DNA from: CAYPLH01 sp964411505
Lineage (GTDB): Bacteria; Bacillota; Clostridia; CAYPLH01; DUMO01
Direction: 5' to 3'
Assembly: GCA_964411505.1 (NCBI GenBank)
Contig: CAYPLH010000016.1
Location: 1-64,000 of the forward strand
Length of the DNA: 64,000 bases
Both the position numbers and the translations under genes were made by a program. Under the pieces are notes generated by a model that was not told where the DNA came from, did not search any database, and saw only the letters and a list, made by a program, of their open reading frames with translations. This document shows positions 52,027 to 60,856 of the stretch, piece by piece (positions within the stretch are counted from its first letter, which is position 1; every line of letters starts with the position of its first letter).

Positions 52027-53343
52027 TTACTCTCTTAATATATATTTTGTGTTTTTCCCTTTCCCTAAGACTATTAATAATCCTTCTTCAACCATTTTTT
52101 TTAACTCAAGAGCTGTTTGCGTTTTACCTTTATTAAGCAATAATTCAGCTGTTCGTCTGTTAATATCGCCATTATCCTTTATGTAGCTTATTATGGGGAC
52201 TTCTGACATAGTCAATCTCTGGTTAATTGGTTCGTTCGTTTTTATTGCTTTAGGTAAAATTACTGTAATTGAGTTTTTGTGAATTAAGAAAGAGGGTTTG
52301 TCTTTATACGTTGAATAATATTCCTTAATTCTTCTGATCCCTGTTGCCATTTTTTCGATTATTTTCAGCCGAAAAAATATATCACAGATGACTTTATTTC
52401 TTGGAACAGATATTCGACCTGTTAAAAATTCTTCTTCTGAAAGACCAAGGGGCAGACCCCCTGGTGATATTATCTCTATTCTATCATCGAAAAATTCAAT
52501 TTTAATATCTCCAGTCTTCATGTAATCCCTATGTACAATTGCATTAGCTACAGCTTCCCTATATGCGATAAATGGCACTTCTTCAATAGTTGTTCTATAT
52601 TCACTTTCTATTATTTCAGATACATTTATATGCTTTTTATAAAAAAGCATACATTCGCTAAATTGTTCAAGGACTGAGCAGTTATCTTTTATCATCCTGT
52701 CCTTTATGTGTTTTACATCATCCCCTATATATCGTAGCAAGGATACTCTTGATGTCTCAATTGGATTGTTATCAGCAAGTAGTGCTGCAGCATTATTGAG
52801 TTTTTCATTGTTTACTAGACCAAAGGTTTTTAATAGATCATTAGTTAAACCTGTTATCTTTAAAGCTTTTCTCATTTGCAACTCAAAATATGTAAATTCT
52901 AAATTTTGATTGTTACATATTAAGTTTTCAAATGACATATTTTTTCCATTGAGTATGAGCATTTGAAGTTCATACTGATCAACTTCTAAAGTTGATGTAT
53001 CCATTCTATAGTATGCTCTTTTATGATAAGTATATGGAGTAAAATTTCCATGATATACCTTGATCTCAAGAATAACATGATTATTATAATCATGTTTGAT
53101 TAGCTCATAAAAGGGTCTTGGGATAATATTATCATTTATGGAATTCTCAATATTTAGTTTCAGTATGCTTATATCAGTTCCAGTACCAACTACATTACCA
53201 TTATCTGTTATTCCTATAAAAATACTTCCATCATGGTAATTGGCAAAAGCTGATATTGTTTTTAAAGTGCTAGAATTAAACTCAGCTTTAAATTCAATAT
53301 ATTTTGATTCTCCATTATAGACGATCGTATCAACAAAGTTCAT
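52027..53343 (-). CDS. AlbA_2 / GHKL-ATPase-type predicted regulator (COG2865)
   Basis: The preferred start is ATG 53343: the GGAGG just upstream lies inside the alternative ATG at 53358. The protein has 438 residues. Residues about 12-120 are a Schlafen-type AlbA_2 domain (ESKYIEFKAEFNSSTLKTISAFANYHDGSIFIGI). Residues about 250-360 are a HATPase_c_4 domain (REAVANAIVHRDYMKTG, IEIISPGGLP). The C-terminal 70 residues are a winged helix (INRRTAELLLNKGKTQTALELKKMVEEG). Such proteins are predicted DNA-binding regulators, some linked to stress or phage defence. The upstream 42-base inverted repeat is a likely autoregulatory operator. Confidence 0.88.
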   Translation of the reverse strand: MNFVDTIVYNGESKYIEFKAEFNSSTLKTISAFANYHDGSIFIGITDNGNVVGTGTDISILKLNIENSINDNIIPRPFYELIKHDYNNHVILEIKVYHGNFTPYTYHKRAYYRMDTSTLEVDQYELQMLILNGKNMSFENLICNNQNLEFTYFELQMRKALKITGLTNDLLKTFGLVNNEKLNNAAALLADNNPIETSRVSLLRYIGDDVKHIKDRMIKDNCSVLEQFSECMLFYKKHINVSEIIESEYRTTIEEVPFIAYREAVANAIVHRDYMKTGDIKIEFFDDRIEIISPGGLPLGLSEEEFLTGRISVPRNKVICDIFFRLKIIEKMATGIRRIKEYYSTYKDKPSFLIHKNSITVILPKAIKTNEPINQRLTMSEVPIISYIKDNGDINRRTAELLLNKGKTQTALELKKMVEEGLLIVLGKGKNTKYILRE

Positions 53344-53359
53344 ATTATTTTCCTCCATT

Positions 53360-53401
53360 TTGGGTTAACCGAACGAATGTAGCATCGTTCGGTTAACCCA
53401 A
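53360..53401. promoter_or_regulatory. Inverted repeat, probable operator of the AlbA_2 gene
   Basis: 17-base perfect arms (TTGGGTTAACCGAACGA) around an 8-base centre, 16 bases ahead of the preferred start codon on the minus strand. Motifs GGTTAACC and CGTTCGG recur downstream of the gene (51937, 51993). Confidence 0.7.
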
Positions 53402-53531
53402 GTCTATATTATTTCCTTATGAAAAGCAAGTATTAAATTAATATTAAAGCTCGTATTTGAAGTAAAAGAAAAGGTGCATTAAAATAAATAAGTAGTACGA
53501 AGAAAATATTTTTACATTAAATTAATATTTT

Positions 53532-53561
53532 TGCAGCAATTATTGAAAAAATGTTGTCTAA
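53532..53561 (+). promoter_or_regulatory. ECF-type promoter of the first sigma gene
   Basis: TGCAGC (53532-53537), 17-base spacer, TGTCTAA (53555-53561), followed by AAGGGATC. Matches the promoter at 56230 in both boxes. Confidence 0.6.
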
Positions 53562-53602
53562 TGATATAAAGGGATCTCTTTTGAAAGAGGTGGAAAAATT
53601 AA

Positions 53603-54148
53603 TTGGATTACAACATTGCCGTGAAAAAAGCTTTGCAGGGTGATAGTGAGGCTTTTGAGGAAATTGTGAAGGAGTACTTTGATTTTGTGTACAAAATATG
53701 TATTGGGTTTATGTGTGATGAGCAGGATGCTCTGGATATGACCCAGGAGGTGTTTCTGCGTGTTTATAATAGCCTTGACAAATTTCAAAACAAGAGTAAG
53801 TTTACTACATGGTTATATCGGATAAGTGCAAACACATGCCTTAACCATCTTAAGAAATTAAATAGGATAAAAACATGTGCTATTGATGAAGTTGACGGTG
53901 CTAGAATAAGCGATGACAGTCTTTATAAAAAAGTGGAGTTTAACGACTTGGTAGATAAATTGAACAGAGAAATTGAAAGTTTTGGGAAAACAACTTCAAA
54001 AATAATTAAACTGAGGCTTTTTGAAAAGAGAAAATTTAAGGATATCGCAAAAGCACTGAATATACCTAGTTCTACCGCAAGAGCAACCTTTACACGATCA
54101 AAAAAAGTCCTTCAAAAATCGATCAAAAACTATAACAGGGAGGTATAA
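53603..54148 (+). CDS. ECF-type RNA polymerase sigma factor 1
   Basis: A 181-residue sigma factor with TTG start. Region 2 contains QDALDMTQEVFLRVYNSLDKF and STWLYRISANTCLNHL-type core sequence. Region 4 ends in RLFEKRKFKDIAKALNIPSSTARATFTRSKKVL, the -35-binding helix-turn-helix. It is followed six bases later by its membrane anti-sigma partner. A similar pair follows at 56310. Confidence 0.9.
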   Translation: MDYNIAVKKALQGDSEAFEEIVKEYFDFVYKICIGFMCDEQDALDMTQEVFLRVYNSLDKFQNKSKFTTWLYRISANTCLNHLKKLNRIKTCAIDEVDGARISDDSLYKKVEFNDLVDKLNREIESFGKTTSKIIKLRLFEKRKFKDIAKALNIPSSTARATFTRSKKVLQKSIKNYNREV

Positions 54149-54153
54149 TTCTT

Positions 54154-56037
54154 ATGAAATGCAATGAAATTGTAGAGTTGTCCATTAGGCATATTAATAA
54201 TTCACTTAATGAAAAATCAAAATCAAAGTTTTTAAAGCATATATTAAGGTGCAATGACTGTAATGGTATGTACAACTTATTGAAAGTAAACTACCAGCCG
54301 TCGGATACTTCTATAGATAATCCGTCCGAAACTATTGAAAAGATTATGTCCAAAATTGATAAGGAAAGGTACTCTGAAAAGTACAAAGAAAAAAACTACT
54401 TCATAAATAATAGGTCAAATAAAAGACCTAGACTAAAGTGGCTTGCAGTATGTTTATCCGTAATCATTTTTGCTGCGGCATCAGTTAATGCAGGTACCAT
54501 TTACAAAAGCCTCGAAGAGCTATTAAATACAATTGGAGTTGAAGTTAATCTTAAAGCAATTGGTCAGTACAAAAAGACTGAAAAGCAAAAGGAAATGGAG
54601 TTATCCGACAGAATATATTTAAAAAACAAACAGGCGATAATTGATGCTGCTGCTAATATGCAGCCCGGACAGGTAAAGGAACTTAGCTTTACAAAAGGGT
54701 CTGATATTTTGAATGTGAAGATTGCCAAGGGAAAAGAAACTCAAACAATAAGTTGCAGTGTAAATGGCGGTTCATTCTTTATTAAGGAAAGCCCATTTGG
54801 GGAGTTTTATGATAACACTCCGGAAAATGAAACTCTTCTTCAAACACTTATTGCCAATGGGTATTTTGTTCCGGAAGCTAAGAACATGCCTGAAGGTTAC
54901 AACCTTGATAATATTATGTATTCCGACAAGGAAGTAATAGCACTTCATTACAGATCAGGCACCGGTTCAAACAATATATCCATTAGCTTAGTTGGCAGGG
55001 TGGTAAAGAACCCGGAAGTATCGAAAAGGCTGTTAACAGTCAACGGATATCAGGCAGTTTATCAGGAAGTTGATTTATATGGGAAAACTAATGCAAATAT
55101 TACCATTTACCTTGGAGATGATAAAAGACAAGATACGTTGTCAGTAAGTTCATTTTTGTCAGAAGAAGATATATCAGAAGCTGAACTTTTGCATATTGCT
55201 GAAGGTATATTATTACACAATGCGGATAATAACTATGATTCACGTTTGGATTATATTGTAGCCGTCAATATGGAAGGAAGCGGTTTAGAAAGCAGCAGAT
55301 CCAAAAAGGATGAAGTCTACAGTACCTACACTTTGGATGATGTATTAGGTGGTGGATGCTTTAAAAGCATAAAAGACACACAGGTTAAAGAAAAGGTCAA
55401 TGAATATATTGATCTTGTGGCTGCGGGGAAAAAGGAATTTACAATACCTGTATCCGATAGTTTGTCGGTAAAAAGATCTGAAAAGGCACCTTGGCAGGAT
55501 CCGAGATATTTTATGTTTATTGAATATACTGATCCTGATTTGAGTACAATTACCGGATCAATTAATTATCCTATATTGATGAGCAGACATATCATGGAAA
55601 AAACCATTGTTAAACAGGTTGTAGTTACCTTTCCGGAGCTTAATGCAACAAAGTCTAATCCCGGGGTTCACTACATGCTACACCCCATTGATTCAGAAAA
55701 ATATGCATCTTGGGAGGTAAAACCTGTTGTTACAGTTGACATTAACAGTATTCATGCTGAAGATGAGCATGTAATAAGGGAGTATTCATTATATGATTTT
55801 ATGTTCAACCGGCATCATTCTACTAATTATATTGATATGGACGCAAACTTTGTATGTGATTCTAAAGGTGTGCCTTACATCGTTACAAGGCATAAAAAAT
55901 TCGATATTGTTACAATCAGGACAATAAAAGAAATCGAAGGTAGCTTGATGCAGTATATAATTACAATACCAAATGTCCTTTTATCAAGTGGTTTAAGCGA
56001 TGAACAGCTTGTTGAGGATGTAGGGCTTATTCATTAA
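54154..56037 (+). CDS. Membrane-anchored anti-sigma factor 1 with DUF4367-like ectodomain
   Basis: A 627-residue protein. Residues 1-45 form a zinc-finger anti-sigma domain with HILRCNDC (H-x3-C-x2-C). One membrane helix lies at about residues 96-112 (WLAVCLSVIIFAAASVNAG). The large ectodomain has a DUF4367-like module near 245-350 (YRSGTGSNNISISLVGRVV ... ELLHIAEGILL). Such proteins hold the sigma factor until an envelope signal arrives. It is operonic with sigma 1. Confidence 0.85.
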   Translation: MKCNEIVELSIRHINNSLNEKSKSKFLKHILRCNDCNGMYNLLKVNYQPSDTSIDNPSETIEKIMSKIDKERYSEKYKEKNYFINNRSNKRPRLKWLAVCLSVIIFAAASVNAGTIYKSLEELLNTIGVEVNLKAIGQYKKTEKQKEMELSDRIYLKNKQAIIDAAANMQPGQVKELSFTKGSDILNVKIAKGKETQTISCSVNGGSFFIKESPFGEFYDNTPENETLLQTLIANGYFVPEAKNMPEGYNLDNIMYSDKEVIALHYRSGTGSNNISISLVGRVVKNPEVSKRLLTVNGYQAVYQEVDLYGKTNANITIYLGDDKRQDTLSVSSFLSEEDISEAELLHIAEGILLHNADNNYDSRLDYIVAVNMEGSGLESSRSKKDEVYSTYTLDDVLGGGCFKSIKDTQVKEKVNEYIDLVAAGKKEFTIPVSDSLSVKRSEKAPWQDPRYFMFIEYTDPDLSTITGSINYPILMSRHIMEKTIVKQVVVTFPELNATKSNPGVHYMLHPIDSEKYASWEVKPVVTVDINSIHAEDEHVIREYSLYDFMFNRHHSTNYIDMDANFVCDSKGVPYIVTRHKKFDIVTIRTIKEIEGSLMQYIITIPNVLLSSGLSDEQLVEDVGLIH

Positions 56038-56229
56038 TTCACAAAGAAGCACTTATTCTAATGAGTGAAATTATATGGAAAATGTGGGTGATGGACAGAT
56101 TTCTACAGAAATAGATATAATTAAAATAATAAGAGTGTTTTAAAAATTATTTTCAACAAATTTAAAATATTTAAGTAAAATGTGCAATAATTTAATTAAT
56201 TTTATCTTAAGCTTACGCTGGAGGATTAT

Positions 56230-56258
56230 TGTTACATTTTACTTTTTTTTGTGTCTAA
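56230..56258 (+). promoter_or_regulatory. ECF-type promoter of the second sigma gene
   Basis: TGTTAC (56230-56235), 16-base T-rich spacer, TGTCTAA (56252-56258), followed after 21 bases by AAGGGATC. Confidence 0.65.
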
Positions 56259-56309
56259 ATAAGTGTAGAGGAAATGTGAAGGGATCCTTTTTCACAGGAG
56301 GTCTAAATT

Positions 56310-56891
56310 ATGGATGGAGATATCAAAGTCATAAAAAGAGTTTTGCGAGGTGATATAGAGTGCTTTGAGGAGCTTGTACAAAAGTATGAAGCAAAAATAT
56401 ACAGGACGTGTTATAAATTTGTTAAGAATGAGCAGGATGCAAAGGATGTTGCGCAGGAGGTTTTTATAAAAATTTATAACAATCTAGCTAGTTATAAACA
56501 ACACAGCAAATTTTCCACATGGGCATATAAAATTGCAGTAAACTCCTGCTTAAATTTTCTTAGAAAGAAGGATTTGCTGGTTATAAGCTTTAATGACGAG
56601 GCTAATCCCGATTTGCACAAGGTATATGCTGCAGGGGAATACAATGCACAACAATACTATAATCCGGAAAGAGTTATTGTTGGAAAAGAGATAAAAGACC
56701 TATTGGAATCTGAGCTTGACAGCCTAGACAATAAAAGCAGACGCATATCTGATTACAGAATAAATCACCGAATGCCCTTTAATAAAATTGCTGAAAAAAT
56801 CGGTGTGACAGCGTCAGCCGCCAGAATGAGCTTTTTTAGAACGAAAAAGAAGTTGGCAAAAAGACTTAATCAGTACCATAAAGAGGAGTAA
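56310..56891 (+). CDS. ECF-type RNA polymerase sigma factor 2
   Basis: A 193-residue sigma factor similar to sigma 1: ECFEELVQKYEAKIYRTCYKFVKNEQDAKDVAQEVFIKIYNNL in region 2, and MPFNKIAEKIGVTASAARMSFFRTKKKL in region 4. Preceded by CAGGAGG. The gap to its anti-sigma gene is 145 bases, larger than in pair 1. Confidence 0.9.
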   Translation: MDGDIKVIKRVLRGDIECFEELVQKYEAKIYRTCYKFVKNEQDAKDVAQEVFIKIYNNLASYKQHSKFSTWAYKIAVNSCLNFLRKKDLLVISFNDEANPDLHKVYAAGEYNAQQYYNPERVIVGKEIKDLLESELDSLDNKSRRISDYRINHRMPFNKIAEKIGVTASAARMSFFRTKKKLAKRLNQYHKEE

Positions 56892-57036
56892 ATAATAGCG
56901 CTGCAACGAAAAATTCATTAATTAAATGCATTTAATGCATCTGATTTAACTTAAGACAATGATTAAAAATAGAATTTTATCAGGATTAATTAATATCTTT
57001 TGTTGTAGTAGGAGTTAATAAAAGGAGGTTGTAAAT

Positions 57037-58770
57037 ATGTTCTGTAAAACAATAGAGGAGTTATCAATGGGATACATTGATAATGAACTTGGTCAAAATG
57101 ATGCCAAAAGGTTCTTAAAGCATTTATGCAAGTGTAAAACATGCAGAATGAAATATAACCTGATAAAGAGTAATTATACACCAGAAAAGGATGTTGAGAA
57201 CTTAAATCTGTATAGAAGCGGAGGCGGCTCATCTTTTTCAGGAGAAGAAGTTTCTCTGACAGAAAAAGTTATGGGGAAAATAGACAAATCCATGTATGAC
57301 ACAGGCAGAAGGAGATTTCATAGAAAACGTGTAACAATTGCTATTGTATGCATATTGCTGCTTTTGACTGCTTCCATTAACGCTGAAAGCTTATATAAGT
57401 CCTATCAGGAGCTAGCAGACATAATGTTTATAAGCAAAGAACGGTTGATGGGAAACCTGTTTAAAAATGCACAAATCAACAGATTATTAGAAGATGAAGA
57501 ATATATAAATCAGGTTTATAGCAAATATTCGGATGGGGTGGAAAAAGAGGTGGACTCTTTAAAAATCGGAGCTGCCAAAGTATTTGAATTCGAAGAGGAG
57601 AACGGTATTTTTAGAGCTATTGTTGCCAAAGGAGAGGGTGGTGTTTTTATATCCTATGGATTTTTGGATCACAAGTTACTGTATAACGATTATGTGAAGG
57701 AACTTAATCAAAAAAATCTCGAAAACATTTTACAACAGGATACGGAGCATTTCAATACAGTATTTGATCTTGCAAATTCTGGTGAGATAGCTGTTGATCC
57801 CGGATATGTACCATATAATTATGAACTTGTTGAATGCTTTCGCTCATTGAATCCAAATTCTCTAGAAGGAAGTATAGGTATAAGATATGCTGTGGATGAA
57901 GAAAACTGGGTAAACTTTATGTTTATTACCGGCAGGATGGTAGAAAGCTCAGAAGGGCCCGGCGAGTTAATTGAAATTAGTGGAAGGCAGGCTTTCTACA
58001 ATGAACAAATGGTAAACGGGAGAAATATGAAGCAGCTGTCAGTCTATCTTGGAGATGGTACACGGTATAGTACGCTGGTGGTATACTCTGCTGTACTTGA
58101 TAAACAAGAGCTTCTGAAAATAGTGGAAAATATAGAGCTTTTAAACGAAAATGCAAACAGTATGGACAATAATCCTGATTATTTTGTCAATATTAAGGAT
58201 AAGCGAGTGTTAGAATATACTGATCAGTATATCAGTAATATAAAAAGAGGTAATAATGATTTCACATTCAAGATTGATGAACATACCGAGTTTTATAAAC
58301 GTATTCACAACAATACGTATTATATCCACTACAGGAATGTTAATTATAATGATATTAAGGAATTACTTTACTATCCTCTTAACCTTGATGAAAAGATACT
58401 GGAGGAATACGACCTTGCATCAGCACAGGTTTTTGGAAAGCCATATATTTCTCAAAAAGATGAAGCGTACAATTTTAAAAAGGGAGATTCGAGCGTATTC
58501 CTGAAAACAGACATTATGGGATTAGTTAAATCATACACTAACAAAACCGATGCCCTTATTAAAGACGCTTTTGGTTCTTTGAATTTTGATGAGTATCAGC
58601 CATACTATGGAAAATCTGGTCAGCTTTACTACTTTTTTTCACAAGCTAAGCATAATGAAATTCGAACGGTTTATGAAATTGATGGCTATTTGTACAGGAG
58701 CATATATATTCTAAGCAGTGATTTTGTGAAAAATCCTGAAACCATACAATCTTTTGTGGACAGCCTATAG
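57037..58770 (+). CDS. Membrane-anchored anti-sigma factor 2 with DUF4367-like ectodomain
   Basis: A 577-residue protein with the zinc-finger HLCKCKTC at about residues 28-35, one membrane helix at about residues 94-112 (VTIAIVCILLLLTASINAE) and a DUF4367-like ectodomain (SIGIRYAVDEENWVNFMFI ... LLKIVENIELL). The last 200 residues do not resemble those of anti-sigma 1, so the two sense different signals or ligands. RBS AAAAGGAGG. Confidence 0.85.
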   Translation: MFCKTIEELSMGYIDNELGQNDAKRFLKHLCKCKTCRMKYNLIKSNYTPEKDVENLNLYRSGGGSSFSGEEVSLTEKVMGKIDKSMYDTGRRRFHRKRVTIAIVCILLLLTASINAESLYKSYQELADIMFISKERLMGNLFKNAQINRLLEDEEYINQVYSKYSDGVEKEVDSLKIGAAKVFEFEEENGIFRAIVAKGEGGVFISYGFLDHKLLYNDYVKELNQKNLENILQQDTEHFNTVFDLANSGEIAVDPGYVPYNYELVECFRSLNPNSLEGSIGIRYAVDEENWVNFMFITGRMVESSEGPGELIEISGRQAFYNEQMVNGRNMKQLSVYLGDGTRYSTLVVYSAVLDKQELLKIVENIELLNENANSMDNNPDYFVNIKDKRVLEYTDQYISNIKRGNNDFTFKIDEHTEFYKRIHNNTYYIHYRNVNYNDIKELLYYPLNLDEKILEEYDLASAQVFGKPYISQKDEAYNFKKGDSSVFLKTDIMGLVKSYTNKTDALIKDAFGSLNFDEYQPYYGKSGQLYYFFSQAKHNEIRTVYEIDGYLYRSIYILSSDFVKNPETIQSFVDSL

Positions 58771-58859
58771 CAGACAGGCAAGACAGGGTGCAAGACAGGG
58801 GACGGTTCTGTGTCCTGGCGGACAAAACCCGCCAGGACATAGAACCGTCCCCTGTCTTG
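58771..58859. repeat. GGGGACGGTTCT hairpin repeat
   Basis: 31-base arms 58791-58821 and 58829-58859, 7-base loop, one G-U position. A truncated duplicate of the left end (GCAAGACAGGGTG) fills the 20 bases back to the stop codon at 58770. Confidence 0.9.
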
Positions 58860-58974
58860 TTTGACATATGTTTAGGCGCGCGATAAAATGTTACGTAGGA
58901 AGCTTTAAAAATATTGTATACGGTAATACTAAAAATATGATTATTCCCCATATAACGAAGGGTGGGTAAAAGTT

Positions 58975-60786
58975 ATGAGAATATTTAAAAAAAAGACTCA
59001 CAATGAAGGGGCTAACGATAATAAAGGCAGATTAGTAGGATATTTTAAAAGAGGAGCAGATACGGTATACAGGACTTTTAAAAGATTCCCAGTTACTATA
59101 CTGCTGTGCGCTGCTTTAGCAGGTATCTTAATTTATCGCGTTGAGACACCATATGAAAAACTTGCGAACATAAATACAATGCTTGACCGGTTAATGGCAG
59201 TATTGATAATGGGGATACCCTTATCGCTGAGCGTATCTTTGTTTATAGAAAAAACAGGCAAAGATAGATATCCAATCTACAAGCTTGTGTTATATGCTGT
59301 AGAGATCGGAGCATTGGTACTATACTACCTGTTTTTGATGCCGGATACACAGCTAGTATCTATGGTGCGTCTGCTACTTGTCACCGGAGCTTTGTCTCTT
59401 GGTTTTTTATTTATACCTTTTCTTCCGAATAAAGAAAATTTCGAGGTCTACGTTACTAGGATTATGTCAAGGGCTGTAGTAACCAGCTTTTTCGCAGTGG
59501 TACTGGGTTTGGGGCTCATGGCAATAATATTCGCTGTAAAATCCCTACTTTTTACTGATTTGAGTGAAAACTACTATGCATATGTATGGATATTGGTATT
59601 GACCTTGTTTGCATCTTTTCATTTTCTATCTGATATTCCGCAGGTTGATGAAACCATTGGCGAGGATCAGTTCAACAAAGTATTAAAAGTACTGTTGCTC
59701 TATATCGTGCTTCCGGTTATATCCATATATACTGTTGTTTTGTATATTTATTTTGCTAAAATAATTATTACTCAAGTATGGCCTGAAGGTATAGTCTCGT
59801 ATCTGGTTGTTTCATATACGGCAATTGGTATCGCAACAATCTTTCTGGTATCGCCCTTTCGCTCCCAGAGCCGATGGGTAGGCATATTTGTTTCTGCATT
59901 TACTAAGCTGATATTCCCACTGCTTGTGATGATGTTTATTTCAATTGGTATTAGGATAGGAGATTTTGGGTTTACCGAAAACAGATATTTTATTGTAATT
60001 ATTGGGATTTGGAGCTCGGGTATCTTGATATTTTTAAACTTGACCCGTTGCAGAAGGAATATAGTGCTGCCAGTGAGTCTTGCAATTGTTGCTTTGCTTT
60101 CGGTATTCGGTCCATGGAGTGCTTTTAGCGTTTCAAAGGCAAGCCAGAATCAGCGCTTTTATAATATTGCTGTAAAGTACGATATGATTCAGAATGGAAA
60201 AGTAACAAAAGTAACTGATATTGATAGAGTTGACAAGAAGGAAATATCCGGGATACTTACGTACTTTGACAGAACTCACCAACTTGAAGACTTAAAATAT
60301 CTTCCTTCTGGTTTTACTATGATGGATATGCAGGATGTATTTGGGTTTTCCGAGTTTGAGTATGTGCAAAAAGATATTTTCTTTAATTACAGAAGATATC
60401 CTTATGAACCTATGCCAATAACCGGATATGACTTTTTATTTAAGGTACAGGCATATAAATATCAATATGACACCGATTACTATAGTAATGAACTACTTGC
60501 TGATAAGGGGAAAATAAAAGTAGTTATTGATAAAGACCTATTTATTTACGTATATGATAATGACACCGAAGTTTATAAGTCTGATCTTAAGGGGTATATA
60601 TATAGCATTTATGAGAAGTATGGTACTACTTCTAACAATGGTAATAAAGAAGATATGATTTATATAGATGATAATGAGAAAATTGGAGTTATGGTTTCTT
60701 TTAACAATATAGATGGAACTGTGGGAGAAGGAGAGAAGAACCTTGTTGTATCAGGTATAGAAGCTGATATACTGATACGGAGGTAA
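58975..60786 (+). CDS. DUF4153 multi-pass membrane protein
   Basis: A 603-residue protein with about ten membrane segments in the first 400 residues (ILLCAALAGILIYRV; LMAVLIMGIPLSLSVSLFIEK; VVTSFFAVVLGLGLMAIIFAV). A C-terminal soluble domain of about 200 residues follows. Pattern and length fit DUF4153, a family often seen with regulators and of unknown function. It is independent of the sigma pairs by repeat and spacing but on the same strand. Its TAA is supplied by the first three bases of the next repeat. Confidence 0.8.
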   Translation: MRIFKKKTHNEGANDNKGRLVGYFKRGADTVYRTFKRFPVTILLCAALAGILIYRVETPYEKLANINTMLDRLMAVLIMGIPLSLSVSLFIEKTGKDRYPIYKLVLYAVEIGALVLYYLFLMPDTQLVSMVRLLLVTGALSLGFLFIPFLPNKENFEVYVTRIMSRAVVTSFFAVVLGLGLMAIIFAVKSLLFTDLSENYYAYVWILVLTLFASFHFLSDIPQVDETIGEDQFNKVLKVLLLYIVLPVISIYTVVLYIYFAKIIITQVWPEGIVSYLVVSYTAIGIATIFLVSPFRSQSRWVGIFVSAFTKLIFPLLVMMFISIGIRIGDFGFTENRYFIVIIGIWSSGILIFLNLTRCRRNIVLPVSLAIVALLSVFGPWSAFSVSKASQNQRFYNIAVKYDMIQNGKVTKVTDIDRVDKKEISGILTYFDRTHQLEDLKYLPSGFTMMDMQDVFGFSEFEYVQKDIFFNYRRYPYEPMPITGYDFLFKVQAYKYQYDTDYYSNELLADKGKIKVVIDKDLFIYVYDNDTEVYKSDLKGYIYSIYEKYGTTSNNGNKEDMIYIDDNEKIGVMVSFNNIDGTVGEGEKNLVVSGIEADILIRR

Positions 60787-60849
60787 GACAGGGGACGGTT
60801 CTGTGTCCGGGGGGCTTTGCCCCAGGACACAGAACCGTCCCCTGTCTTA
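60784..60849. repeat. GGGGACGGTTCT hairpin repeat between DUF4153 and jetD
   Basis: 25-base perfect outer arms (60784-60808, 60825-60849) enclose an inner GGGGC-ttt-GCCCC hairpin. It supplies the DUF4153 stop codon and ends seven bases before the jetD ATG, leaving no space for a normal ribosome-binding site. Confidence 0.9.
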
Positions 60850-60856
60850 TAGACAT

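Noticed and set aside
58937..58950. Third copy of the MITE-like element (GATTATTCCC near 58940)
   Set aside because: Only ten bases match; the internal blocks and the other terminus are absent.
30303..60849. Repeat family as a CRISPR array
   Set aside because: Copies are kilobases apart, each is an inverted pair, and there are no regularly spaced unique spacers or cas genes.
60803..60856. Upstream GTG extension of jetD by 18 residues
   Set aside because: The extra codons are read entirely through the palindromic repeat (the same RTQNRPLS peptide appears at other repeat copies), so they are probably not original coding sequence, although use of this start cannot be excluded.
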